Of a DNA stretch of 64,000 nucleotides, positions 12,341 through 24,400 are shown one piece after another; position 1 is the stretch's first letter; each line of letters starts with the position of its first letter. The translations under genes were made by a program, and so were the position numbers. This DNA is from Centroberyx gerrardi (Eukaryota > Chordata > Actinopteri > Beryciformes > Berycidae). The notes under the pieces are model-generated. The model was not told the origin of the DNA and searched no databases. It saw only the letters and a program-made list of their open reading frames with translations. The stretch spans positions 13,163,975 to 13,227,974 of the forward strand of contig NC_136005.1 of the NCBI RefSeq assembly GCF_048128805.1. The letters run 5' to 3'.

Positions 12341-13670
12341 CAATATTCATGTAAGTGATTCTCACTGTGTGTAACGTTTACTTATTTTAAGGTCTGATCA
12401 TGAATGTAAATGTCAGCAACAATAGTCATAACATGGGATTTGAGACATTTTATCCATGCTGATATTGATTGATAGACTGAGCTCTTGATTCGAGAACTGC
12501 CAGTATGATCGCTCAAGATAAGATGTAATTTGAAGCTCACATTTTTTGTTAATGCTAAAATGTATGTCTGAAGTGTATGTAAACATTCATTGGAGTGAAG
12601 TATATCTGTATTTTGAGGAAAGAGATTTGAAAGTTGTAGATGAAAGGACTTCCATACAATACCCTTCAAAAAATTGTGCTTTTACCCATATAATAATCAG
12701 AATACTTTGAATTCATTTGATAAACATTAGAAATCTCATGACATTCAATGAATAATGTGACTCTAAGTGGAGAGATGATATACAGTGGCAGAAAGCATTG
12801 TCACAGTCACTGATAGTGTGGTGCTGTGGTTAGACACTAGATGGGAGTGCAGTAATGAAAACAAGCAGGACTTATTTCTGATATAGCACATACACTATCA
12901 TTGGACTATGTAATTCTCTGTTTAGTCATTCTTCGTAAAACCAAGCCCTGTTGTAATGCTAATTAATGGAAATGATAGGAAGCCAAACCAGCAAGTTATG
13001 GTCTCTGTGGGATTTGGTCTCCTATAGAAAACTACATGTAGTCTCAGTGACTCTTATAGCCTCTGAGAAGCTCCACCTCAAAAATCAACCGGACATAAAC
13101 ACAATAACATCATTAGCAACCACTGCTGGAAAGTTTTTTCAATGCATAATTTTTTTTTATTTTTTTTTAGCTTGGGGGATTGTGTGATTGTTTTGTATCT
13201 TCAAAGTAAGAACTGATCAAAAGGCATGCAGTTGGTGAACACAGCCTATAATGAAATCCTTCAAAAAGGTATTCACCCCTTAAATGTTTTATCAATTAAG
13301 CAATAAATCTGCTTCCTTTTATTGTTTTGTCGTATGAGAGTATTTCCTCCACATTGTGCTTGTCTGCTCCTCTGGGGGTTATGTTCAAAGGTCTTTTATT
13401 CTGAAGGCATTATTGTTATGGACAGGCCATTGCTAGAAGACAGATGGATACACTTGACTTCACAGGTTTGACTTCCAATGGGAAATTAGTGATTTGTGTG
13501 TTTATTGTCATTAAGAATTTAGTCATCACTCTAAGTTGTTGCCCTTTTAATTACATCGTCCTGCCTTGAAGTACAGCTTACAAGCATAATGAGCCATTTT
13601 AAAATTTAACCACTCAAGAATCAATTTTATCAACTAACATTTTGACTAGTCATAATTGTGAATATATAGA
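12341..13670. other. Intergenic spacer between rnf126 and the Tc1 remnant
   Basis: AT-rich, with no recognisable coding exon or classified repeat. Open frames here are short and without family motifs. Confidence 0.5.
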
Positions 13671-15170
13671 TGCCGCGCCTTCAGAAAGTACTCAGCCCCC
13701 ATGAGTTTTTCCCACATTTTGTGGTGTTGCAGCCTGAATTCAAAATGGATTAAATTGAGATTTTGTCAACAGTCTACATAAAAAACCCTATGACAAAGTG
13801 AGAATGTGAAATGTGAAAATGTGCTAGTGTTGCATATGTATTGAAAATGAAATGCAAAATACAGCATTTCATTTAAAAAGTATTCAACGCCCTGTGGTGG
13901 AAGCACCTTTGGCAGTGATTACAGCTTTGAGTCTTCTTGGATAGGCTACATCTATCAGCTTGGCACATCTGTTTGGGATTTTCTCACATTCTTCCTTGTA
14001 CATTGCTCAAGCTTGGTCAAGTTGATAAGGAGCATCTCAACAGCCATCTTCAATTCATTTCACATTTTCAATGGGATTCAAGTTTGGGCTTTGGCTGAGC
14101 CGCTCAAGGAGTTTCACCTTCTTGTTCTTTAGACATTTCTGTGTTGATTTGGCTGTATGTTCAAAGTCATTGTCCTGTTGGAACATAAATTGTCACCCTA
14201 AGGTTTTTGGCACTCTGAAACTAGTTCTCAGGAATTTGTCCCCCAGTCTCTGCCACTGAAAAGCACCACCACAACATGATGCTGCCACCACCATGCTTCA
14301 TAAGGATGGTGTTAGATGGGTGATAAACTGTGACTGGTTTTCTGCCACACACGCTGCTTTGCATTACGGCTGAAGAGTTCTGTTTTTGTGTCATCAGCCC
14401 ACAGAATATTTTGCCCCAGGCTCTAAAAGTCCTTTGTGTGCCTTTTTGCAAACTCCATGCATGGTCCAGATGTGCCTTTTTTTTTCAGGAGTGGCTTCCA
14501 TCTGGCCACTCTGCCATACAGCCCAGATTTGTGAAGTGTGCGAACATCCTTCCTTGTCTCTCTATAAGTTGCTGATTTTGTCCTGCATCTGTAGCCAAGT
14601 TGGGTTGGATGTGCACACCATTCTACTTTTTCTACTTCTGTCAAGATCTCAGCCAAGGAACTCTTCCTTGGCTTCTTGGTCACCTAAAGTCCTTCTTGCC
14701 CAGTTGTTCAATTTGGTCAGACAAGTTCTAGAAAGAGTCTTGGTAGTTCCATTTTTTTTTTTCACTTAAGAAATAGTTTTATACCCTTCCCCAGAATATG
14801 AATCCTCACAGTTTTTTCTCTGCATGCAACAGACAATTCCTTGGATTTCATGGTATAGTTTCTGCTCTGACATACACTGCAATCTGTGGGACTTTATATG
14901 GATATATGTGTTTCTTTCTAAATCATATCCAATCAGTTGAATTGTCCATAGGTGGACTCCAATCAACTTATAGAGACATCTCAAGGACATTCAAAGGAAT
15001 TTGGATGCATCTTAATGCAGTTTGGAGGGTCACTGCAAAGGGGATGAACATGTATGGATGCAAAAGATTGACACTGACAAAAAAAATCCTTATTTAATCA
15101 ATTTTGAATTCAGGGTATAACACTACAAAATGCGGAAAAAGTCAAGGGGGTTGGGTACTTTCTGAAGGCA
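13671..15170 (-). mobile_element. Degenerate Tc1-like DNA transposon
   Basis: Terminal inverted repeats of roughly 80 bases face each other at about 13671-13755 and 15094-15170. Both contain CCTTCAGAAAGTAC at the outer end and a CCTGAATTCAAAAT block at the inner end. Between them the minus strand carries fragments of Tc1 transposase: LYGRVARWKPLL and [10 protein letters not shown] at 14423-14683, WADDTK (around the first catalytic Asp) at about 14384-14401, and [13 protein letters not shown] at about 14265-14310. These lie in different frames with stops between them, so the transposase is dead. The left end has about six extra bases (GCGCCT-like) relative to the right end. The TA target duplication is not clear. 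Confidence 0.9.
14221..14683 (-). pseudogene. Tc1 transposase remnant, frameshifted
   Basis: Two overlapping minus-strand frames (14221-14451 and 14423-14683) each keep part of a Tc1/mariner transposase. The catalytic Asp context WADDTK is in one frame and the downstream [10 protein letters not shown] motif in another, which shows at least one frameshift. The N-terminal DNA-binding part lies further right and is eroded. Confidence 0.85.
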
Positions 15171-15689
15171 TTTTGTCTTGATAGCTCATTCACATTTAGA
15201 GGAGTCTTAAGTGAATATCCCTAACTAAAAAAATATAAATCTATAATCTTGCTATAATGTTCCTATGGGAGTTGTGGTGTGTCTATGTCACTAATAGTGA
15301 TATTATAAGTGATAAGTGATAAGTTATTTGATGCTATTTTTGTTCCCTATTATATCACTATAAAATTCCTATAACATATGACATTACTATCGAGACCGTT
15401 TTGCAGTAGCCTATAGTTGTTTGCATTGTATAGTTGTAAACTTTATCAGAAGGCTAGTTCTATTTCGTTGGGGATAGCAAGAATCACCATTTTGACTTTT
15501 AGTTTATTTCATTATATATATCTTTATTAGAATTGCGACATGTCAAAATTATATTAAGAATATGTTGATTGAAATTATGTCTAGTTAAAAGTGACTAATG
15601 GATATCTATAATTTGAAGTGGCTCGAGTGATTAAAACCTGCCTAATTAAAACCAGAGAATAAAAGTCTCTGATGCAACCATGAAGGCGC

Positions 15690-15916
15690 TTTACAGAACG
15701 TGACCACGCCCCAAAACAGAGACGTCATATGTACGTGCTGATTCACGGTATATGCGCGTGAGGTGCAAGACTAGAGGACGACCAACTCGGTCGACGTTGG
15801 CTTCAGTATCGAGGATTCGAGGCTTCGGCAGTTGCTAACATTTATTCGACGAACTAGGGGAAATTAGAGTAATATATCAAGTATTAAGGGTTGGGTGTTG
15901 AAGAGAAGTATTTACC
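15690..15916 (+). promoter_or_regulatory. bsg: Putative bsg promoter and 5' UTR
   Basis: A CpG-containing segment, unlike the AT-rich spacer before it, precedes the bsg start. It holds a GC-box/KLF-like CCACGCCCC at 15704-15712 and a CRE-like GACGTCAT at 15721-15728. The start codon at 15917 has ACC before it (A at -3). The factor assignments are inference from motif resemblance. Confidence 0.5.
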
Positions 15917-15980
15917 ATGAAGCTACTGTGGGGTTTCAGTGCCCTTCTCTTGTGCTTTTACCGAGCCAGTGCCTCGACAG
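15917..15980 (+). CDS. bsg: bsg exon 1: signal peptide
   Basis: The exon encodes [20 protein letters not shown], a typical Lys plus hydrophobic-core signal sequence with a small-residue cleavage region. The donor is GTAAGA, and the exon ends one base into a codon (phase 1), compatible with both downstream exons. Confidence 0.92.
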
Positions 15981-17546
15981 GTAAGAATTTGATGTTAGCC
16001 ATGTTGTTTCAAGATGCAGACTTTGCCCTGGATATGAAATTATAATAATTGTGAGTGTTTTATCAACGTTACGGCGAGTATGTTAGTCGATATAGAATAA
16101 CTTATTACGCCAACTACAAATGAAATGCAGACAATCTTAGCTAGTAAGAAACAACCACCAATTACAGCAAGCGTATGGCTAGCTACATATTGGCTAATTT
16201 GCAGTCGAAAAACCGTTTCGGACCGTCCTTCCCCATTAAACTCAGTCGATTTCCGGAGTTAGCCAGCGCCAATCTTTAATCAACCAGCAATTGTTTTGTT
16301 TTTGCTGAACCTTTCATCTATCACATTTTACAGAAAGGGACTTTTATGTTTTCCAAACTAGTAAAGTAAGCAGTCATTAGAACTCTTTGCTCAAAGCTTG
16401 TGGTTGTTCATTAACGTTTGCTGTTTATCCGCAGTTATGTCAACTAGTTTGCAATTGTGTAATGTTACTGACGTTCGCTAGCTAACGTCAGTAACTGACC
16501 AGCCATCGTTTGCTATGGCAGTTAGTGATTTAATCGAGGCGAGGTTCGTTCGATCGATCGACCCGTTCCCCCACTCAGTTGTTGGCTTGTTCTGTATGAT
16601 AAAACCGTCACCAGTTGCTTTTGATTCAGTGAGCATGTAGGCCTGACGTGATGCTTGTCAGCCATCACGATACAACTGTTTTTTTTTTTTTTTTTCACCA
16701 TTTTGAGGTTTCCATCATATTCTCCTATAGTATCGCACTGTAATAAAGTCAGTCCTACTGGTGCTGATTAGCCATTGATTGCCAGCTAATATTCTCAAGC
16801 CGGTGTAAACCAGTTTTTGTGTTACTGTGTCGTTAGATGAAAGGCCACTAGCACTTACTTGGACTAACGCTAGCTAGCCATTTTTAAAGATATAACATGA
16901 AGATTCCGATTTGGGTCACATGTGACTACTTGATTCAGTGCTAACCTTTATACATGTTTGCTTTACTTCACCATATACTTTACCATATACCATACTTTGT
17001 TTGATTACACAGTCATGTTACTGATTTGTCACCACATGTTCATGACGACTGTCATGGTAAAGCTTCAGCCATCAGTGACTCACATCTGTTCAGTGAACAG
17101 TTATTGGTAAAAATTTAAACCCCAGTAGGAATTAGTTGGGAGGGATATTTACACATCAACATGCCTTAGTACATACATTATATCCAATATTGAATTCTGC
17201 TTTCCTTTCAGCTCATTTGGTTACAAATTTATTTACACATAAACAAACTTGTTTTTATTCTGGCACACAGGCTTGTTTTGTCTCTGTAGAGAATGCAAGT
17301 GGCTGCAGATTACGTTTAATCTCATTATAATGCTCCCTTACAACTGCTGCCTTGTCTATTTAAGAATGAGCGTTATGCTGACTTTCTAAGCCTGGAGCCT
17401 CAAAAAGTAATGGCAGTCCACATGTTATGCGACCAGCATCTAGTTAGCTAATTCACTGTCATAGTTGATGGATGGGCATGTATTCAGTTATGTGTCAGGA
17501 ATTGTAATCTGACTTGTATCTGTGCATTTCATGAACCCATATCTAT

Positions 17547-17611
<65 letters not shown>

Positions 17612-18407
17612 GAGTAATGGTAAAATTATTTTGTTAAACTCAAGCTTAATTTGCCATTGAGTTTTAACAATTGAAAACAAACATCTGTAATATATTTGAG
17701 TAGACCTAAAAAATACCCTGACTGAGTCATTTTCCCCTCAAGATTTTATCACCCCAAAGCAGTTAGGATAGATACGCAAGCACTTGCAGGGACAGTGTGT
17801 CTTTCTAAAACATGGACTTCAGTCCTGTACTTTTTACTTGGCAATGTTCCCCATAGCCTGGGTTAAGCAGAGTGGCATGAATTCTCCAGAGGCCAAGTGC
17901 CATGAAAAAAGTGCCAGCAACCAGAATGCTTCTGAAGACCAGACAGTTTCACTCAAACACACAGGCAGGCAGCCCTCCATGCTACTGGATCTTTCCTGCC
18001 TTGGTAATGGCGGCTCTGGAGTAGATCATGAGTAAAATTAGATTTCCCTGGAGTTCCAGCTTCTTCTCTAGCACAACTTTGGTCTGAAAAGTGGGTTATT
18101 GTGAAAGAGGCAGGTAGGGAAGGCCTAGATCTCCTTTGGTTGAACAGTTTTCAAAACATGTTATGCAAATTACTCAATGGTTAGTACCTATAATTTGATA
18201 AACGGTATTGAATGTAGAGTGTTTTTGGTTTTGAGCTGTTTTGTGGTTCCAGCTGCTTAACCCGTTTCCATTTAAATTAACATCTTATGAAAATAGCACG
18301 CATTCTAAGCAGTGGCCCTGTTCTTGTTTCTAGTTTGTTTTTTTCGGAGTGGAGGTTTTGCCGTTCTTTTATCTGTCGTGATAAATCTATCTGTGGTGGC
18401 CTACCGC

Positions 18408-18450
<43 letters not shown>

Positions 18451-21400
18451 TACAGCAGAAATACTGGGCAACTTGCTTATTGTACTCTGCTGATCTGTAA
18501 TTGAGAAATGGACCATAAGGTCAAGTCACGTCCAATGGATTTACGCAGGTGATAAGCATTTGACTCCATCAGAAATTGTTTATTGCTGGCAGTTTTTATA
18601 GCCAACTATTAATCTTGACCTGGATGTACAGGATTTAAATGCAAGCTGGAATTTGCTGTTTTGACAATGTGCCTATTTCCCTGTGCGTGTTATTATTCTC
18701 TTTTAATGCTGGAAGCAATTGTCCATGTTCTGATAGAATGTCCCTTACATTGTACCAGCTTTTCCTGTTCAACATGAAAATTTCAATATACTTTGTTATT
18801 CACATGCGTGTTGAAAGAGGCCTGAGGATATCATGGCTCTACACTCTGTGTACCCTTTGTCTTTCGAAAGGTGGAGTAAATTCCTACTAGAACCATTGGT
18901 TTTCAAGCAGTTGGTTGAATGAACAATGACCATAGACCTTTTCTGTGAAGATAAAGCATGTATTGCAAAAGTTTGGCTTTATTTGCCCTTTTCTATTCTT
19001 GCGTGCTTTATAAATCTAATGCTATCTCCGTATTGCGTACACTATTTTGGCCCATTTTTTCCCTCATGGAAGGCTTTATGAATTTCAGGCTTTTACTGTT
19101 CTAAGTAGTTCAGGCCTTCTAGTTGGCTGTTTAACAGTAAGCAAACTGTGATGTTTGTCCTCTAAAAAGGCTGTAGCTTATTCTGTCTACATTTTCAGCT
19201 TATTTCCTATGGGTATAACATATGGAATTGATTTCTTTCATACAGTAAATCACAGAGTTGGGATTGATATGGTTTACATCTGATCCCAGTGGGGACTGAG
19301 GCCTGGCCTATATTTAATTTTGAACTTTTCATACAGCATGCACTACGAAGGTGACCTTTGGTAATGGTGGTGAGGCCGCCCTTAGCTAAAAACATCACAT
19401 GATATTTAGACCGAGGCGCTTGTGCACATAACCATGTTCACAAGTCTGCCTCTTTTTCTTTTGGTGTGGCCTTACTTGATCACTGCTGACAGTCCTGACA
19501 GGAAGTGTTTTGAAAATTGATCTTCCCCAACACAGAGACACTTATGTGTCTGGTCATGAAATGGAGGAATAGGGTGTGCCTGTTTTTCTCTCAGCCAAAA
19601 ACAATATTTAGGCCTACCCCACTGAAGGATTTTTTCCCCTTCCAGGTAGACACCTGACTTTGCAGTTTGATCTCCGGGATGCTCTCATTGTTGACTCTGT
19701 GCAGTTGTTTTTCTTAGTGGTGCTGGATAGTTGGGTCCAGCCCAGGTTTTGTTCTGCCATGTGTTAGTTTATGATTGTTTCTGAGAATGGATGGGAAAGA
19801 CGCTACAGGGGAGCAAGCCCACTATGGTTTTGCCTGCAGTGTGAGAATGTTATTCTTCTCGGGCCCCACCTGAGTATTAAATCCGTTGCACAATGTCCTC
19901 AAAAAGAGATTGGGAGTTAGCTTAGATTAATACACTAACTGCTGTCGGTTGACACCAGGCGTAGCCGACAAAAAGCTATTAGCCTAAAATGCTAGGTTTT
20001 TTGCTTTGCTTTTTTGTGAAATCAATTTTCATTTCAATCTCACCTGCTTTGTCGTTCATATTTTGCTTTGTTCATTGCACATTTTTTATTTCAAGGGAAT
20101 GCTATTTAATGCTTTGAATGTTTTGTTTTGTTTTTCCAATTGCCTTTTATGTTATTGCATGTGTCATTATTGTCTTAATGGGTCAGAGTACCATGAATGA
20201 TCAAAACATTGCTTGAAATAATTGGATTAAAAATGTTGCTCTAATCCATGCCTTTTCTATGTGCGTACTCTCATATTTTCATGTCATTTGTGTTCTATTA
20301 ACTTTCTGTTTTTTTCTTTCTCTTTTCTACATGCTTGTCTCTTCCTTTCATCGCTGCCTTTTATCACCAACCCATGAAATCACATGACATGCTCTAAACC
20401 CAATACATCCAAAATCCATATCAATGCATAACTCCCAATCAATCTGAATCTTCTCTTTATCTCTGTTTGCTGGGCCGACTGTAAATGGCGCTCAGCGGGC
20501 TTTATCAAGTCTCCCCTGTCTCAGATGAAGCTGATCAATGGCGGCGCAGAGCTGCATTGCGAGGTGATAGGGAATCCCATCCCCGAGGTGCAGTGGTGGT
20601 TTATAGAGGGCGAGGAGCCCAATGAGACCTTCACCCAGCTCTTTGATGGGGCACGGGATGACTGTGTGCGAATAAATGCCACATATATCTCACACGCCAC
20701 TAGCACCATTCACCTCACTAGCCTCACCCTCAACGACTCAGGCACATACGAGTGCCGTGCTTCCAACGACCCCGACCGCAATGAACTGAAGAAGACGCCC
20801 AAAATCAAGTGGATCCGCTCGCAGGCAAACATTATTGTGATCGAAAGTGAGTGGTAGAGGACGCAGGAGACTCCAGTCGAAGTTGCTTGGCTGTTGTCTC
20901 CTCGTTAGTGAAGTCCTGGCGGTCCAGCTCCTGTTACACTCACCCCCAATGCTCCCTGGTCCACTGCTCTCTCCGCCCTGCCTCACCCAGTGTATACTGT
21001 CCCTCTCCCCTCCTCAAGAACTCCAAGCTCGTCCTGTAGTAGAGCACACACCTGGACCTAGACCTGTATTACCTGACATAGAACATAATTATCTTCAATC
21101 TGATGCCTTTTTCCCCCCCCATGTCAAGGTTTGGGTACAGTTGTAAGATGCACAGTGTGTTTGAATATAATACTGGCCATAAGGTTGGAAACTTGCAAAT
21201 GGCTCCTGCAAGAAATGATATTACATGCACAATAGATTGATGACAAAATTATTTATAAAAAAAAAAAAGGGGGTCAGATTACTTCATTAGCATGGCTTCT
21301 TGTAGATGTCTATTTTGCTGTCATTTTCCTTAATTGCTACTAACAATGGCAATACCCTTTTTGTTTACACTCGTAGACCTCTCCTTTGGCTAATAGCCTA

Positions 21401-24400
21401 CTAAATTGCACACAGAAGATGGCAACTAATTTGTAAATTATGGATTTTCAGCCATAGGGCATCTTTCTGCCTTGTGGTCCAGTATTATTTTTATGCCATA
21501 TAATTGGTCAGTTTCTTCACCTAAACCAACCAAAAATACCACTTTATTAGAGTCTATCCTCTTCAATCTTTTTTGACTGGCAGTGAATCTGCCAGTACCT
21601 ATTCATCCCCCTCTTGATTGCTTCTTCTGCATGCGTTTATTGCAAGATCCTTTCCTCATGACCTCATTGTAGACTACTACATCTATTAGCTTCCCAATAT
21701 GACTCCTATTCTTCCCTTTATTCTACTTTTGGTAGGGACAGAGCTCACCATTTGGGTGTTATATATTTCACCCTTCTTGGATAGTTCTGTGCCTTTGTTC
21801 AATTTGTGTTGCACTGTTCTTTTGGTTTGAAATTATAAGAAGGTATTTGTGTTCTTCTGACATGGTAAGTTGCAGGAAATGTGAAGGCATTAGTAGGCAA
21901 TTCAAAGCTGGAAAATGGCGCACCCAGGAAATGTTTGTGATCATAGCACAGATGGTATGTTACTCATTGTGGCTTGTCCTTTTGAATCCACATAGCACAT
22001 TGTAGAGTGGATTAAGTCCATATTTTAGGTCTATATGGTGATAGATTTCTTGGCAATAACTTTAAGCCTGAGTAATTCGTATCTCCTTTATCAGTATTTA
22101 GTTTAAGGGTATTATACCAACCATTGATGTCTAAACCTGCAAAATAAAGTTGTTTAATGCTAATTAGTTGGAATTTTATGTTATGTTGTTATCAATAAGA
22201 TAAATGACTTACTTTTTCCCTCTGTGTTCATCTTAAGTGCCAAACATCATTGCTGAACCTGCTGAGGTCAACAACCAGACCTCTGCTGTACTCAGCTGCA
22301 ACCTCACTGATTCCAGCCTTTCCATCAAGGGCTCCCTCTGGAAGTACAATGGAAAAGTGATGGAAACTTCCAAGTCCACTGAAGACACTCCATATACTAC
22401 CCTTCGGTAAGTAGCTAGATAACCCCTATATGATCTCAGCCAAGTGTGCCGTATGGGCTGATCTGCAGTTACTTTTATGGCACAAGAAAGATGCTCGTCC
22501 ACTGATGATAATGTGATAATCTTGAATCGGGCAGTGTTTTTTCATTTGTCTTTTCCCACTCGTTCATAATGCAGCAGATTTCTTTCTTTCTGAGAAGGCT
22601 GTAAATGTAGTATTTGGCCAACTATGCAATGCATTGATGAATGAACCATACATGACATTCCACAAATCATTCCTCAGCATAGAAGTGAGCTACGTTCCCT
22701 CTGTGTGTCTCTCTCTTTTGCATTTTTATCTCACTCTCTCTCCTACGTTTGTCCTTTCTCTCTTACTCTTATGCTCTCCCTTTCTGCCTCTGTTACTCTG
22801 TCGCTCTCTTTATCCTCTCTTACTCTGTTCCTTGCACTTCCCTTTTTTGGTTGTCTCTCTCGCCTCTCTCCTCTTCCCTCCCTACCTCCCTCTCTGGCTG
22901 CCTCCATTAGCAGCAGCGCTTGGGGCTCCATTCAGGCATTCAGTGCTGTTGATTAGCAGAGAGATGGACTGTGCAGACGTGCAGCTTTGCCGGTAGTCTT
23001 GGCAGCAGGGATAAGTGCCCCTAGCAGTCCGCTCACTTGCTCTGACCTTAATTCCCCATCAGACAGAGAGAGCAGGCAGGACTGTACGGAGCAGCAGCGC
23101 AGAACAAAAATGTGATTGTTATTACCAGGGGGAACTTGAAGTATTTGTTGCATGGACAAGCAGCTTTATTTTTTACTCCCAACCTTTGAGCATAAACAGG
23201 GTGCCGTTGATGATTTTCTGCCTAGTCTTATAGGAAAACTAGTCACTGCCATTGTACCTACAAAGTGGCTTGAGCAAAATGGGTTACGAGTCACCACTTG
23301 TAGTCTTCTTTCTAACATTTTAGGCTAGGTTTAAGGGGGGGGGGGGGAACAAGATTTTTGCAATAAGAAGAGTTGCATGGAGTTCACAAACATATTTTTT
23401 TCCTCCCATAGTTTGGATAAGATCACCACCCATTCTGGTGGAAAGTATGAATGCGTGTTCCTGACCGAGCCAGAGGTGCATCAGACAATTGAAGTCAAAA
23501 GTAAGTTACCCTCTGTCATGTAATTGTCAAAATAATTCGGTGTGAAGTAGGGTTTGGAATTTATATGATTTTGATTAATCTTACAATTAGAATGAACAAA
23601 AAATATTAATAACTTTTCCCATCATACCGCTTTACCATTGTATTACTCACAAAACCCTTGACCTCCAGAATTGTACACACATTACACAACTGTTTACGAG
23701 GACGTGACGTAGTGAGCTTGGGAGCAGAGTGTGCATTTAGTTCAGTTCTCCACAACATGAGAGCTGAAGTGCGTAGCAGCATAATGACAAAGATGCTGAA
23801 CTAGACTCTTTATCAAAGTGTAGCCGCACTCTAGATCTCTTCTAACATTTGCCATGCTTACTATGCACTTCAGCTACAAGGAAACTGCTTATATGCCGAA
23901 GAGAACTGAACACACTGCTCACAGCCTTGCATTCACTTGCACACACAGCAGATGAGGGGAGAATGGAGACAATTGCCAGTGATTTAAAATCTGTGCATCT
24001 TCTATTTAAAAAATAAAAAATAAAGCTGAAAAAACTGGGAATTGATAATGAGATTCGATAAGGTAAATGTGTTTTGATCGAGTTGGTTCTGGAAAAATTG
24101 GAGCCGGTTCTCGGTTTCCAACCCTAGTGTGAAGTTGCCCTTTGCACCAGGGTAAATGATTATGTTTTTTTTCTTATTTAAATGTGCCTTTATTTGCTTT
24201 GGTAACTAAAATGGGCTCACCATTCCCAATTCTTACAGGTATTTTTATCCAAATTCATCAACTTCCTATTCCATGTGTGTTTCTTTTTCTTGCTGTAGCG
24301 GTTCCCCATGTTGCTGCCTACAAACACTCTGAGCATGGCAATGAGAAGGACAAGGCTACGATGGTCTGTGTGAGCCATGGATATCCACTGCCCACTGACT

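Larger units (their letters stand above)
15981..20495 (+). other. bsg: bsg intron 1
   Basis: This 4.5 kb intron contains a TA dinucleotide run at 17546-17606, a TGA/ATG trinucleotide run at 18408-18449 and T tracts such as 16679-16695. No other coding exon or classified transposon was recognised. The CpG-containing first ~600 bases could extend the promoter region. Confidence 0.6.
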
